64,000 nt of DNA, from the NCBI RefSeq assembly GCF_900178525.1, contig NZ_FXDJ01000009.1, forward strand, positions 1,262,263-1,326,262, read 5' to 3'. Of this stretch, positions 45,862-56,555 are shown one piece after another (the stretch's first letter is position 1; each line of letters starts with the position of its first letter). Origin of the DNA: Massilibacteroides vaginae (GTDB taxonomy: Bacteria; Bacteroidota; Bacteroidia; Bacteroidales; Tannerellaceae). Below the pieces are notes generated by a model. The model did no database searches. It was not told the origin of the DNA and saw nothing but the letters and a program-made list of their open reading frames with translations. Made by a program: the position numbers and the translations under genes.

Positions 45862-48663
45862 TTATTTTTTGATTGTTTGAATCGTTTTTATTTCATCTTT
45901 CAGATATAGTCTGAAAAAATAAATTCCCGGACTGAGGGAGTTGGTGTTTATAACCTCGTCCGGTTGATTGATTTGACTAACCAACAGTCCGCTTACGGTA
46001 TATATCTCAAGGCGGTTCACCTGATAAGCATTTCTTATCCTGACCTGTTCTTTGAATACTGTCGGATATAATGAAACCTGATTTTCTTTAATTTCAATGT
46101 TAGAAACACTGATGTCGGAAGATAATACCTGTTCGCTTTCTCCACCGGCATAAACAGTTGATACACCATAAGTATATGTTCCATCTGAAGCCCGGTTAGT
46201 GTACCGAAGTTGATCGATTGGTGGTGTTGTCAGCAACGTTCCATTACGATATACATTATATCCCTTTATCTCCGGAAATGCTGTCGGATATTGAAACTGA
46301 GTAGCTCGTGTTGAAAACGATTTTAACGTAGTCCCCTGATATGGCATCTTATGCAGTACAGAAGGATATTTCGCCATAACCTCTTTTCCATCTGTAGTAG
46401 CAGCAGTCATTCGCTGAGTTGTTCCCTTTTCAGAGCTTACGATTGCAGCCAGATAGAGGTTATAATTTAGGTTGTCTTCTTCTGTTGTCGTTCCTTCATT
46501 TCCATCGTATAAAACAAACCATTCTTTGGCATCTTCGGAAATGATATTCCCTTTGCCTATCATTGCCGGTCCTTCGTCAATAGCGATTGTGCCTTCTGTC
46601 GGATCCGGATCGGAAACGTAAATTACGACAAATAAATCTTTACTTGCGTCGATTACAAAAGGAGTCGTTAACGCGGCAGTAATGATGCCGGGAGATTGCG
46701 GAGAACTAATCGCCTGAGTATAACGATTGCTTCCCTGAATGAGTAGGAGGGAATAAGTAGCCTTATTCGTGGCATACAGTTCAATCGCAGTTATTGTATT
46801 GTTTGCGATGCTTGCCAATTCGGCCGGCTCCCAGTAATGCCCGAAATAAAGAGGTGCATTAATCCTAAGTAATCCATATAGGGTGTTGGCAGACCAGGAT
46901 ATGGCTTGTGTATAAACCGGTGCTTTCCAATTGAGAGTCACAATTGAATTATCTACGCTTAACGCTAAATCTGTGGGAGCTTTAAAATCCTGAATAACGA
47001 TCGAGCCTTTTATCGGATATGATTCACTTTTGTCTGCATATTCCGCCGTGACGGCATAGAAAACCTCACCCAGTAAGCTTGGATTGAGATCTGTATAGCT
47101 CGTTGTGCGCGTAGTGCCTATCAATTGATTTGTTCTGTATACATTATAGTGAGTTGGTTTTTTGGTCGCTGTTGGAGCCGTCCAGCTGAGTGTAACGCTT
47201 TTGTTCTTGTATTCCAGATTTAGTCCTGTTGGTTCGGGCTTGGGTGTTGCGCGAGACAGGCCGTTCAACGTCTCTACACCGGTAGTTTTCGGATCGAGCC
47301 ATACAGCCATACGAGATGAATCGGCATCACCGTGTTTATCCCAGTTGTAATAAAGCTTAGCATACAGGTTATTTCCGGTAGGATTGGAACAAGAGGAATT
47401 ACCACCAGACAGTGTTCCGGCAACCAGATGATCCTGATTAAATAACGGAGAACCGGAAGATCCGCCTTCGGTTATACCATGTCCATTTTCAGTTTGTGCG
47501 AATATCACATTCCAATGCGCGCTTCTGGCACCCGTTGAAGAGTCAGTGCCATACCATGTCGTATTCGCCGGCTTTTGGGTATAGGTGGAGATCTTCTTGT
47601 AATCGCCTTCCGGATGATGAATGCCGACGCCTGATAATGGGGCTGTGTTTGATCTGTCCCATCCGTTATAATACACATTGTAGCTTACGGGTATTTCCTG
47701 ATCCAATAGAACTAATAATCCGTCTCCTCCCTTATCTATCGGAGTAGAGGCGACTTTTGTGCAGCCTGTCATTGTGCGTTTAACCGTTGGAGATGAAGCT
47801 GAGCAACCTTGTCTTTCATAATTGAAATAGAACATCCATTGCTTCATATCTTCCGGTGTACTAACAGTCTTCCGTGCTCGTGTTGATATGGATTCCATGC
47901 AATGGTAGGCCATCAATACATACGGCTTGAAATCCAGTGCGGTGTTGTTTACAAGTGAGCCCGTGCAGATGTACGTTTTGTCTCCTATCTTTTGTATCGT
48001 ATGGCAAACACCGGCCTTCTCTTTTTGCCAGGCAGCTCCTTCCGGACAATTAATATTGACTTCGCAAGCGGCACTACTTCGCAGATTATTTCCCATCAGG
48101 ATATTAAGGTGATTATAGCCGTATCCTATTTCTTCTATTTCAATATGCGGAAGATTCCCTGAAGGTGCGGAAACATATTCCAGTATCAGGTCATCTCCTG
48201 CAACAAATTCTGTAGCGAACCGTCCGCCCCGGGGATTTGTGCGGTGTGTATAGGCACCGAGAATATGGGTTTTGTCTGCATTATAGAGGAACAGTTTTCC
48301 TCCTTCTGGTATCTCAAATGTTTTATAGTAAAGCATTAGAGCGATTGCGTCTTTTGCCTGGATCCGAAGTTGCCAGATTTTTTCTCCTCCGGGCAGCGTG
48401 AGCCATTGTCCGGAATTGGACGTATTGAGATCTGCCTGAATAGACGTGGCGACAGCCAATGGCGATCCGTTGGCAACTTGCCATTCGTCTACAAGCAACA
48501 AATCTTCCACATTAAAGAGAACGGGAATATCCGTCAAGGCAACAGTGCTGCGAAGAGACGTTCCGTATTGAAAACTTGGAGGAGTGCCCCCTTCGCTGAT
48601 TTGCGCTTCTGCGTGGCAGAAAGCTAATAATGTTGACAGTAAAATAGCAATCCACCTGTTCAT
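45862..48663 (-). CDS. T9SS-sorted trypsin-like (lysyl endopeptidase-like) serine protease
   Basis: The 933-residue protein has a signal peptide, a prodomain, a trypsin-like domain (about 205-475), two fibronectin-III-like domains and a type A sorting domain (about 860-933). The triad is His in MAYHC, Asp in DGLLVLLD and Ser in GGSSGSPLF. The C-terminus shows LEIYTVSGLLVSQ and SPGIYFFRL. The fold resembles Achromobacter/Lys-C type proteases. It is surface-exported and may process envelope proteins. Confidence 0.9.
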   Translation of the reverse strand: MNRWIAILLSTLLAFCHAEAQISEGGTPPSFQYGTSLRSTVALTDIPVLFNVEDLLLVDEWQVANGSPLAVATSIQADLNTSNSGQWLTLPGGEKIWQLRIQAKDAIALMLYYKTFEIPEGGKLFLYNADKTHILGAYTHRTNPRGGRFATEFVAGDDLILEYVSAPSGNLPHIEIEEIGYGYNHLNILMGNNLRSSAACEVNINCPEGAAWQKEKAGVCHTIQKIGDKTYICTGSLVNNTALDFKPYVLMAYHCMESISTRARKTVSTPEDMKQWMFYFNYERQGCSASSPTVKRTMTGCTKVASTPIDKGGDGLLVLLDQEIPVSYNVYYNGWDRSNTAPLSGVGIHHPEGDYKKISTYTQKPANTTWYGTDSSTGARSAHWNVIFAQTENGHGITEGGSSGSPLFNQDHLVAGTLSGGNSSCSNPTGNNLYAKLYYNWDKHGDADSSRMAVWLDPKTTGVETLNGLSRATPKPEPTGLNLEYKNKSVTLSWTAPTATKKPTHYNVYRTNQLIGTTRTTSYTDLNPSLLGEVFYAVTAEYADKSESYPIKGSIVIQDFKAPTDLALSVDNSIVTLNWKAPVYTQAISWSANTLYGLLRINAPLYFGHYWEPAELASIANNTITAIELYATNKATYSLLLIQGSNRYTQAISSPQSPGIITAALTTPFVIDASKDLFVVIYVSDPDPTEGTIAIDEGPAMIGKGNIISEDAKEWFVLYDGNEGTTTEEDNLNYNLYLAAIVSSEKGTTQRMTAATTDGKEVMAKYPSVLHKMPYQGTTLKSFSTRATQFQYPTAFPEIKGYNVYRNGTLLTTPPIDQLRYTNRASDGTYTYGVSTVYAGGESEQVLSSDISVSNIEIKENQVSLYPTVFKEQVRIRNAYQVNRLEIYTVSGLLVSQINQPDEVINTNSLSPGIYFFRLYLKDEIKTIQTIKK

Positions 48664-48667
48664 ACGT

Positions 48668-49771
48668 CTATAGTTTTATATAGATTTGTTTTTTATATAA
48701 CAAATAGCCGGGAATCCAGTTCACTGCAACAAAGAAAAGAGCCCAGGCTAAAGAGCCTCCGTAGTTGCCTAATACAGGTGTGAATACAGAGTTGTACATA
48801 AAGGATGAAAAACCGGTCAGCGAGAAGATCGTTGTCAATATAGCCGCCTGAACATATAAGTAAAGCGGATTAATGCCAAATGCTTCAAAGAATTTAGACC
48901 AACTTTTCTTTCCGTTGATATCGATGATCCAGATCAGTAAAGCAAGCAATAAAGAACCGAATCCGCAAGTGGTAAGAACAAACGTGCTGCTCCATATTTT
49001 TTTGTTGATAGGACAGCCGTAATGGAATAATAATCCGGCAAAGGTGAGTATCGTTCCCAGTATAAACAGATTACGGATAATAAGTTCGTTATTCTTTTTA
49101 GCATCAAGAATTAACTTACCGGCGTAGAATCCGATCAGTACGTGGGCTATACTGCCGATTGTGCTAAGAAATCCTTCGGGATCGAAAGCAATACGCGTTC
49201 CATCTGCTAAAGAGTCTTTGTACATGTGTGTTTCCCCAAACAACGTCCGGTCTACAATCGCGATTATATTATCCGCAGACATTGTGGTGCTGCCCGTAAA
49301 ACCGAGCAAGGCAGCATAGAACAGCAATACCCCGAGTGCCGTATGCAGAATGTATTTATGATTAACGGCCAAGCCAATTAACGATCCGGCTCCATAAGCC
49401 AATGCAAGTCGTTGCATCACGCCTAAAACGCGTAGGTTCTCAAAATGCTCGAAACCATTGCGGCAGATATGTCCGAAAAGGTTTAATCCGAACCCGACTA
49501 AGAAAATCAGGACTGTTCTTTTCAATATTTTGCCAACGCTTTCTTTAGAGAATTTGAATCCGTATTTCCGAAGCGAAAAAAACATGGAGACACCCATGAT
49601 AAACATAAAGAAAGGAAAGACTAAGTCGGTCGGTGTAAGACCGTCCCATTGAGCATGCCCAAGCGGAGTATACACGTATTGCCAACTTCCGGGGTTATTG
49701 ACCATGATCATTCCTGCAATAGTTATTCCTCGCATAACGTCAAGCGAGAGTAGTCTTCCTGATTCCGCCAT
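48668..49771 (-). CDS. NagX/HGSNAT-like membrane acetyltransferase (DUF5009)
   Basis: The 367-residue protein has about ten spans and begins SGRLLSLDVMRGITIAGMI, the signature of the heparan-alpha-glucosaminide N-acetyltransferase-like family. PTDLVFPFFMFIMGVSM follows. Members acetylate amino sugars across the membrane; substrate here is unknown. Four nt before the protease gene in transcription order. Confidence 0.87.
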   Translation of the reverse strand: MAESGRLLSLDVMRGITIAGMIMVNNPGSWQYVYTPLGHAQWDGLTPTDLVFPFFMFIMGVSMFFSLRKYGFKFSKESVGKILKRTVLIFLVGFGLNLFGHICRNGFEHFENLRVLGVMQRLALAYGAGSLIGLAVNHKYILHTALGVLLFYAALLGFTGSTTMSADNIIAIVDRTLFGETHMYKDSLADGTRIAFDPEGFLSTIGSIAHVLIGFYAGKLILDAKKNNELIIRNLFILGTILTFAGLLFHYGCPINKKIWSSTFVLTTCGFGSLLLALLIWIIDINGKKSWSKFFEAFGINPLYLYVQAAILTTIFSLTGFSSFMYNSVFTPVLGNYGGSLAWALFFVAVNWIPGYLLYKKQIYIKL

Positions 49772-49786
49772 TTTGTATTTTAGTTT

Positions 49787-51475
49787 TTATTGGTTTTTCT
49801 GTTCGTTTACATAATCTGTCGCTTTTGCCACTGCTTCGCTGATGTGGCTGCATATATTCTCTACACCGATCGTATCCTTGAATCCGGTTTTGATAAACAC
49901 TTCCCTTACGCGTTCATTTACGCCGGAAAGGATAAGCCTTATATTCTCTTTTTGGGATAGACGATATAAACTACCTAAGTTGTGTAGGCCGGTAGAGTCG
50001 ATGAATGAGACCTTACGCATCCGGATTATACGTACTTTGGGTTTATCTCCCAACGTTTGCATTACACCATCGAACTTGTTGGCAATACCGAAAAAGAACG
50101 GTCCGTCTATTTCATACACTTCAACTCCTTTAGGCAATATAAGTATCTCTTCTTCACTGTTATCACTTCCGTCCGACAAATTGATCTCATCTGTCGTTAC
50201 AGATACTTGTGTGGTTTCGGCTACACGTTTCATGAAGAGGAACATAGCGATCAATAATCCCACCTCGATTGCGATTGTCAGGTCGAAAATTACAGTAAGG
50301 AAGAACGTTACTAATAATACGGCGATGTCGCTTGGCGGATTTTTCAGTAAAGAACGGAAGGTACGCCATTCACTCATGTTGTACGAAACGATGATAAGCA
50401 CACCTGCCAGGCACGCCATTGGAATGTGCTTTGTTAAAGGGCCTAAGAATAGCAGGATCAGCAGTAGAACTACAGCGTGAATGATTCCGGCTACGGGTGT
50501 TCTACCCCCATTGTTAATATTTGTCATTGTGCGGGCTATGGCTCCTGTTACCGGAATACCGCCAAAGATGGGAACTATGATATTCGCGGCTCCCTGAGCG
50601 ATTAATTCTGTATTTGAATTGTGTTTTTTCCCAATTACCCCATCCGCAACAGTAGCCGATAACAACGATTCTATCGCACCCAGCATAGCTATTGTAAAGG
50701 CCGACGGTAGCAGCAGATTAATCGTTTGTATATTAAAACTTATCGGTTCGGGTTGAGGTAATGTCGGGTCGATTGTGAATCTGTCTCCAATCGTTTCAAT
50801 TTGTGTGATACCCAGGTAATGACGTAATATATAAACAATAATCGTCATTGCGATGATCGCAATCAGTGAACCGGGAATTTTCTTCGTCACACGGGGAGAG
50901 TAAATGATGATAATTAAACTAAGCACACCGATAAGGAACGGCCAGAAATTGAATGTGTGTATGTGCTGGAAATAAACAATCCATTTGCTGAGAAAGTCGG
51001 CCGGCGTATTCTCAATCGTCAGTCCGAACCAATCTTTTATCTGGGTGGTGAAAATCGTAACCGCAATTCCGCTTGTAAAGCCTACAATGATTGGATAAGG
51101 AATGAATTTTATTACTGTCCCCAGCTTCAGTAGGCCCATGATCAATAACATCACACCGGCAACAACTGTAGCGATAGCCAGCCCTTCGATTCCGAAATTC
51201 TGAACAATTCCGTATACGATTACGATAAAGGCTCCGGTCGGACCTCCGATCTGTACAGAGCTTCCTCCAAGGAACGAAACAATAAAACCTCCGATAATGG
51301 CTGTTATTATCCCTTTTTCCGGACTCACACCCGAAGCAATACCGAAGGCAATTGCCAGGGGTAACGCAACAACACCTACAATGATGCCCGCCATTAGGTC
51401 AGACATAAACTTTTCTTTAGAATAGGTCTTTAATGACTGGAATAAAGCAGGATAAAAATCAAATCTGTTTTTCAT
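49787..51475 (-). CDS. SulP family anion transporter with STAS domain
   Basis: The 562-residue protein has about twelve spans and a C-terminal STAS domain (about 430-550; SFIDSTGLHNLGSLYRLS). The signature GIVVGVVALPLAIAFGIASG is present. It transports sulfate, bicarbonate or similar anions. The start is the ATG at 51475; a TTG 6 nt upstream is less likely. Probably cotranscribed with the upstream glycosyltransferase. Confidence 0.93.
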   Translation of the reverse strand: MKNRFDFYPALFQSLKTYSKEKFMSDLMAGIIVGVVALPLAIAFGIASGVSPEKGIITAIIGGFIVSFLGGSSVQIGGPTGAFIVIVYGIVQNFGIEGLAIATVVAGVMLLIMGLLKLGTVIKFIPYPIIVGFTSGIAVTIFTTQIKDWFGLTIENTPADFLSKWIVYFQHIHTFNFWPFLIGVLSLIIIIYSPRVTKKIPGSLIAIIAMTIIVYILRHYLGITQIETIGDRFTIDPTLPQPEPISFNIQTINLLLPSAFTIAMLGAIESLLSATVADGVIGKKHNSNTELIAQGAANIIVPIFGGIPVTGAIARTMTNINNGGRTPVAGIIHAVVLLLILLFLGPLTKHIPMACLAGVLIIVSYNMSEWRTFRSLLKNPPSDIAVLLVTFFLTVIFDLTIAIEVGLLIAMFLFMKRVAETTQVSVTTDEINLSDGSDNSEEEILILPKGVEVYEIDGPFFFGIANKFDGVMQTLGDKPKVRIIRMRKVSFIDSTGLHNLGSLYRLSQKENIRLILSGVNERVREVFIKTGFKDTIGVENICSHISEAVAKATDYVNEQKNQ

Positions 51476-51511
51476 GTTCAAAAATAAATAAACTGCGGTA
51501 GATACCTGATT

Positions 51512-52471
51512 TTACTGTTGTTTCACAATCAGTTTTCTCCAAACTGCAGAAATAAAACCTGTACCATACCCGGTTAGTTGCACAAAAGAAGCGGGCACAG
51601 AAAGCAGGGCAACCTTAAGGCTTCTGTTTTTAATTAGTGAATCTATAAATAAAGCAACCATATAGATGAGCGGTAGAAGGAGAAGGGGCGGGTAAACTAT
51701 CGCAAGGATTAGTATGATCGCTAACCCGATTGTAAATACCGCCGGCAGACAATGTACGATCTTTAGTGATTCCGGATATTTTAGATACAGATCTATCCGG
51801 GCTTTGCCGGAATGATTAACCTGACGGAAAAATTGTCTGAAGTCGGTTCTTCTTTTGTGGTATACCCAGGCATTGGAAAAATAGTAGCAAGCATAACCGC
51901 CCTTGAATATCCGGATACTGAAATCTATATCTTCGCCATAACGCATCTTGGAAAATCCTCCCAACGTTTCATAAACAGACTTTCGTAGGCCCATATTGAA
52001 GCTGCGTGGATAGAACTTGTCTAATTTCTTTTCACTTCCGCGAATGCCGCCTGTCGTGAAAAAAGAGGTCATCGCGTAATTAACAGCTTTCTGGGTGGCA
52101 GAGAAGTCTGCGTGCGCACGGTCTGCGCCACCAAAAGCATCTGCGTTGTAATGTCTGAATGAATGATCTACCTGTTTGAGGTAGGAGGGGGGGAGGATGC
52201 AATCGGAGTCAAGAATGATCACATATTTACCCCGGCTTTGACCGACGCCATAATTTCTTGCCGGACCAGGTCCCGAGTTTTCTATAATGTAATAATGTAT
52301 ACTTAGCTGATCCTTGTATTTGTCGACAATGTCTTTGCAGGGAACCTTTGAGCCGTCTTCTACAATGACCACCTCAAAATTTGAAAAAGATTGTTCTTTC
52401 AAACTTTGCAATAGCTCGTCCACTTCGTCTGGACGGTTATATACCGGAACTACGATAGAATACGTACACAT
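51512..52471 (-). CDS. family 2 glycosyltransferase
   Basis: The 319-residue protein begins YSIVVPVYNRPDEV, with ILDSDCILPPS as the DxD-like site and MRYGEDIDFSIRI as the acceptor-side ED motif. A C-terminal hydrophobic part (about 240-300) anchors it. It transfers a sugar to an unknown acceptor. First of a five-gene run. Confidence 0.92.
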   Translation of the reverse strand: MCTYSIVVPVYNRPDEVDELLQSLKEQSFSNFEVVIVEDGSKVPCKDIVDKYKDQLSIHYYIIENSGPGPARNYGVGQSRGKYVIILDSDCILPPSYLKQVDHSFRHYNADAFGGADRAHADFSATQKAVNYAMTSFFTTGGIRGSEKKLDKFYPRSFNMGLRKSVYETLGGFSKMRYGEDIDFSIRIFKGGYACYYFSNAWVYHKRRTDFRQFFRQVNHSGKARIDLYLKYPESLKIVHCLPAVFTIGLAIILILAIVYPPLLLLPLIYMVALFIDSLIKNRSLKVALLSVPASFVQLTGYGTGFISAVWRKLIVKQQ

Positions 52472-52532
52472 AATAATATAACTCCTGGTTGTTTCACTAA
52501 GAACAGCAGCACAATGCTGTGGTCTTCCGGTA

Positions 52533-52540
52533 CAAAGATA
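52533..52540 (-). promoter_or_regulatory. -7 box of the glycosyltransferase operon
   Basis: The minus strand reads TATCTTTG, 61 nt upstream of the start, just beyond the ahcY terminator hairpin. Confidence 0.5.
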
Positions 52541-52552
52541 CTATAAATTTGT

Positions 52553-52581
52553 AGGTGTGTCAAAAATAGATTGACACACCT
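52553..52581 (-). terminator. ahcY terminator hairpin
   Basis: Perfect 11-bp arms AGGTGTGTCAA and TTGACACACCT enclose a 7-nt loop, 7 nt beyond the ahcY stop. Confidence 0.65.
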
Positions 52582-52588
52582 TATTGTA

Positions 52589-54007
52589 TTAGTATCTGTA
52601 GTGATCTGCTTTATAAGGGCCGTCAACCGAGACTCCGATATAGTCTGCTTGTTCTTTTGTAAGCTTTGTCAGTGTAACACCGATACGCTCAAGATGCAAA
52701 CGCGCTACTTCTTCATCCAAATGCTTGGGCAGACGATATACGCCTACTTCATAATTGTTTTCCCACAAGTCGATCTGAGCTAAAACCTGATTAGTAAATG
52801 AATTGCTCATTACAAATGATGGGTGACCCGTGGCACAACCTAAGTTTACTAAGCGTCCTTCGGCTAATAAGAAGATTGAATTTCCGGTAGGGAATGTGTA
52901 TTTATCAACCTGAGGTTTGATGTTAACGTGTTTGATTCCCGGATAAGTAACTAATTTGTGAACCTGTATTTCGTTGTCGAAGTGCCCAATGTTACAAACA
53001 ATCGCCTGATCTTTCATCGCGGCTATATGTTCAATCGTAATGATGTCTCGGTTTCCGGTTGTCGTAACAAAAATATTGCCTTCTTTGACGGCTTCTTCCA
53101 TTGTTGTTACCTCAAAGCCTTCCATTGCTGCCTGAAGCGCGCAAATAGGATCTATTTCTGTTACCAGCACACGGGCGCCGTATGAGCGCATAGAATGTGA
53201 GCAACCTTTACCCACATCACCGTAACCGGCCACCACAACAACCTTTCCGGCAATCATCACATCCGTGGCACGTTTGATACCGTCTGCCAAAGATTCACGG
53301 CAACCATATAGATTGTCAAATTTTGATTTCGTAACCGAGTCGTTTACGTTGATAGCAGGAACAAGCAGTTCGCCTCTCTCCATCATCTGATACAAACGGT
53401 GAACTCCAGTTGTTGTTTCTTCAGACACCCCTTTCATTTCGGCAACTGTACGATGCCAACGACCGTTGTCTTCTTTCAGAATACGGTTTAACGTATCTAA
53501 AATAACCTGCTCCTCGTGATTGCCACCTTTGCGATTGATTGTTTCCGCATTGTTTTCAGCAGCATATCCCCAATGAACTAACAAAGAAGCATCGCCTCCA
53601 TCATCCACTATCATCTGAGGGCCTTTTCCCTCCGGGAAACGCATAGCCATATCCGTACACCACCAGTATTCTTCCAGTGTTTCACCCTTCCAGGCAAAAA
53701 CCGGAACTCCTGCTGCCGCGATAGCCGCTGCCGCATGATTCTGGGTGGAGAAAATGTTACAACTGGCCCAACGTACGTCAGCGCCTAAGTCAACTAATGT
53801 TTCGATCAACACTGCCGTTTGAATAGTCATGTGCAGTGAACCGGTGATACGTACTCCTTTCAGTGGCTTTTTTGCACCATACTTAGCACGTAGTGCCATC
53901 AAACCCGGCATTTCGTGTTCGGCTATTTCGATTTCTTTGCGACCGAAATCAGCCAAACTTATATCTGCTACTTTGTAAGGCAGATTAGTTGGAAATAATT
54001 CTGGCAT
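52589..54007 (-). CDS. ahcY: adenosylhomocysteinase
   Basis: The 472-residue enzyme splits S-adenosylhomocysteine into adenosine and homocysteine. Visible motifs are [16 protein letters not shown], the NAD-binding [17 protein letters not shown] and the C-terminal [11 protein letters not shown] with the cofactor Lys and Tyr. I chose the ATG at 54007; an upstream in-frame TTG at 54013 is less likely. It has its own promoter and terminator. Confidence 0.97.
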   Translation of the reverse strand: MPELFPTNLPYKVADISLADFGRKEIEIAEHEMPGLMALRAKYGAKKPLKGVRITGSLHMTIQTAVLIETLVDLGADVRWASCNIFSTQNHAAAAIAAAGVPVFAWKGETLEEYWWCTDMAMRFPEGKGPQMIVDDGGDASLLVHWGYAAENNAETINRKGGNHEEQVILDTLNRILKEDNGRWHRTVAEMKGVSEETTTGVHRLYQMMERGELLVPAINVNDSVTKSKFDNLYGCRESLADGIKRATDVMIAGKVVVVAGYGDVGKGCSHSMRSYGARVLVTEIDPICALQAAMEGFEVTTMEEAVKEGNIFVTTTGNRDIITIEHIAAMKDQAIVCNIGHFDNEIQVHKLVTYPGIKHVNIKPQVDKYTFPTGNSIFLLAEGRLVNLGCATGHPSFVMSNSFTNQVLAQIDLWENNYEVGVYRLPKHLDEEVARLHLERIGVTLTKLTKEQADYIGVSVDGPYKADHYRY

Positions 54008-54012
54008 AATCA

Positions 54013-54070
54013 ATTAATTAAGTAAAAATATTATGCCGCAAAGGTAAGGTTTTATTTTTACTTAATTAAT
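54013..54070 (-). promoter_or_regulatory. ahcY promoter within an 18-bp inverted repeat
   Basis: Eighteen-bp perfect inverted arms lie at 54013-54030 and 54053-54070 (outer part ATTAATTAAGT). The 22-bp spacer holds the -7 box TACCTTTG (minus strand, 54039-54046). The arms flank the promoter, so they are likely an operator or a 5' RNA hairpin. No SAH/SAM riboswitch was recognised. Confidence 0.6.
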
Positions 54071-54105
54071 CGGGTTGCAAAGGAAGAATATTCTCTTTTA
54101 GGATG

Positions 54106-55758
54106 TTAAACAGGTATAATATTCTGTTTTTCGAGCAATTCTAATGAAAGGTCTTTCAGTTTGTACTTCTGTATCTTGCCGCTTCCGGTCATTGGGAATG
54201 AGTCTACAAAGAATACGTATTTAGGAATTTTATAACGGGATATTTTCCCCCTGCAAAAGTCTCGTACCTCTTCTTCAGTCAGGCAACAGCCATCATGACA
54301 GATGATAAAGGCACCTACCTCTTCACCGTATTTTTTGGAGGGAACAGCCGCTACCTGTACATCTTTCACGCCTTTCAGATGATAGAGAAATTCCTCTATT
54401 TCGCGAGGATAAATGTTCTCTCCTCCGCGAATGATCATGTCTTTAATACGTCCGGTGATGCGGTAATAACCATTTTCATCTTTAATGCCGAGGTCTCCAC
54501 TATGCAGCCAGCCATCTTTGTCGATAACCTCTGCGGTGGCTTGCGGATTCTTATAATAGCCCTTCATTACTAAATAGCCGCGACAGCAAACTTCGCCTTG
54601 TTCGCCGACAGCACATTCTGCACCGGTTTCCGGGTTTAATATTTTAACTTCGGTAAACGGATACTCTTTCCCAACCGTTGTGCATCTGTTTTCAAAGGTG
54701 TCGCTTAGTACCGTATGCGTCATACCGGGAGAACTTTCCGTTAGTCCGTATACACTTGTGATATGAGTTACATGCATTTTTTCGGTTACCGCTCGCATTA
54801 ACTCGATTGGGCAAAGAGCTCCTGCCATGATTCCCGTACGAAGCGAAGTGAGATCAAACATATCGAACATGGGGTGGTTCATCTCTGCGATAAACATGGT
54901 TGGTACGCCATGCAACATGGTGCATCTTTCCTTATGAACAGAAGCGAGTACAACAAGCGGGTTGAAACGCTCAACCATTACTTGCGTACAACCATGGGTG
55001 AGACAGCTCATGGTTGCTAACACTACTCCGAAGCAATGAAACAAGGGTACGCAGCAACAAAGTTTATCCTCTGCCGTTACGTTCATTCCTTCACCGGTAA
55101 AATAACCGTTGTTCGTTATGTTGTGATGGGTTAGCATTACCCCTTTAGGGAAGCCGGTAGTTCCGGATGTGTATTGCATATTAACCACGTCCTGACAGGA
55201 AACCTGGTCTTTTGCCTCCTGAAGAACGATGTCGTCTATGTTTTCTCCGAGAAGAAGTATTTCAGGTGTATTATACATGCCTCTGAATTTCTCTTGGCCG
55301 ATATAAACAACATTTTTCATTTTGGGGAAACGTTTGCTTTTCAAGAAGCCGCGCTGGCTTGTTCTCAACTCAGGCAGCATTGTATAGACCATATCTACAT
55401 AATTACTGTCAAAAATCCCTTCGGTAATACAAAGCGTATGTATATCCGCATTTTCCGTCAGATATTCCAGTTCATGTTGTTTGTAATTCGTATTTATGGT
55501 AACAAGTATCGCACCGATTTTGGCTCCGGCATAAAGAAATGTAAGCCAATCGGGCACATTGGTTGCCCAGATGCCTACATGGGTTCCTTTTTTAACGCCG
55601 ACAGATAGTAAACCTTTAGCCATTTTATCTACCCGGTCGTTCAGGGTTTCCCAGGTAAAGCGGAGATCCCTGTCCGAATAAACGATACTTTCTTTTTCAG
55701 GTGTATGTTCAGCCCAATGCTCAATCCATTCTCCGATAGTTTTATGCTGTAATTCCAT
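54106..55758 (-). CDS. AMP-forming acyl-CoA synthetase family protein
   Basis: The 550-residue ANL-family protein shows the P-loop-like [18 protein letters not shown], the adenine-binding [32 protein letters not shown] and the C-terminal SGKIQKYKL with the catalytic Lys. It activates a fatty or other carboxylic acid to its CoA ester; the substrate is not readable. The ATG at 55758 is used; a TTG 12 nt upstream overlaps the regulator. Eight nt after the XRE-cupin gene. Confidence 0.92.
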   Translation of the reverse strand: MELQHKTIGEWIEHWAEHTPEKESIVYSDRDLRFTWETLNDRVDKMAKGLLSVGVKKGTHVGIWATNVPDWLTFLYAGAKIGAILVTINTNYKQHELEYLTENADIHTLCITEGIFDSNYVDMVYTMLPELRTSQRGFLKSKRFPKMKNVVYIGQEKFRGMYNTPEILLLGENIDDIVLQEAKDQVSCQDVVNMQYTSGTTGFPKGVMLTHHNITNNGYFTGEGMNVTAEDKLCCCVPLFHCFGVVLATMSCLTHGCTQVMVERFNPLVVLASVHKERCTMLHGVPTMFIAEMNHPMFDMFDLTSLRTGIMAGALCPIELMRAVTEKMHVTHITSVYGLTESSPGMTHTVLSDTFENRCTTVGKEYPFTEVKILNPETGAECAVGEQGEVCCRGYLVMKGYYKNPQATAEVIDKDGWLHSGDLGIKDENGYYRITGRIKDMIIRGGENIYPREIEEFLYHLKGVKDVQVAAVPSKKYGEEVGAFIICHDGCCLTEEEVRDFCRGKISRYKIPKYVFFVDSFPMTGSGKIQKYKLKDLSLELLEKQNIIPV

Positions 55759-55766
55759 AGCTTTTC

Positions 55767-56348
55767 TCAATAAGGAGTATAAATAACACCCAGAATGCGA
55801 GCTTTACCACCATTGGCGGCATGCACATGATGAGCAACAATTGAGTCGTAATAAATACTGTCTCCTTCTTCGAGAATGTATGTTTTCTTACCGTAGTTAA
55901 TTTCGATAATTCCGTGCAAAACATAGATGAACTCTTCGCCTTCATGAGTCGATGTAATAAAGTCAGCGCCTTCAGACGATTCGATATCAATCAGGAACGG
56001 TTCCATGTGACGGCCGGATTTGTCTTGCGAAAGAGATTGATAAGACATGTGTTTCCGATTTTGCATCGCGTTATTCGAAAAACTGATCCCTGAGGCATCA
56101 TCGGCTATTTTTTTACGCGAAATGACCGGGCCTAATTCCGTCTGATCGTCGAGGAAGGTGCCCAGACGAACACCTAATACACGAGCAATTTTGATAAGCG
56201 GAGCTAATGATGGGAAGTCTGTGTTGTTTTCTATGCGTTGAATTTGTTCCCTATTCAGACCCGTACGTTCGGCTACTTCTTCAACGGTTAACTGTTGCGA
56301 CTCACGGATATTCTTGATCTTCTCTCCGATAATTTTATTCTGTCCCAT
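55767..56348 (-). CDS. XRE-family regulator with C-terminal cupin
   Basis: The 193-residue protein has an N-terminal helix-turn-helix (about 8-65; [20 protein letters not shown]) and a C-terminal cupin (about 115-193; [27 protein letters not shown]). It is a one-component regulator that probably controls the acyl-CoA synthetase gene that follows 8 nt later. Confidence 0.9.
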   Translation of the reverse strand: MGQNKIIGEKIKNIRESQQLTVEEVAERTGLNREQIQRIENNTDFPSLAPLIKIARVLGVRLGTFLDDQTELGPVISRKKIADDASGISFSNNAMQNRKHMSYQSLSQDKSGRHMEPFLIDIESSEGADFITSTHEGEEFIYVLHGIIEINYGKKTYILEEGDSIYYDSIVAHHVHAANGGKARILGVIYTPY

Positions 56349-56403
56349 GTTGTTATTTGTTTCTTTTCTTCGTATATATTCTCTCTTCTATAAGTATGAT
56401 AGG

Positions 56404-56432
56404 CAAAAATACATTAATTTGTTATATTTCAA
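56404..56432 (-). promoter_or_regulatory. promoter of the XRE-cupin/acyl-CoA synthetase operon
   Basis: Minus strand -7 box TATTTTTG at 56404-56411, with TTG at 56430-56432, 18 bp upstream; close to the standard spacing. Confidence 0.55.
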
Positions 56433-56486
56433 AAAAAAGAAAGCCCCTAACTTTCTCCGGATTATGCAAACCGAGCACATGTTCTG

Positions 56487-56516
56487 TTGTTAGGTTCGAA
56501 AACTTTATTACTTTTG
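56487..56516 (+). promoter_or_regulatory. promoter of frr
   Basis: TTG at 56487-56489, a 19-bp spacer and TACTTTTG at 56509-56516 match the Bacteroidota -33/-7 pair. The start codon is 39 nt downstream. Confidence 0.65.
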
Positions 56517-56555
56517 TTAAACAAATGGAAATGTGAATACAAAATACGATCAATC

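Noticed and set aside
54008-54105. SAM or SAH riboswitch upstream of ahcY
   Set aside because: The 5' region is too short and AT-rich and does not show the known helices; only the inverted repeat is supported.
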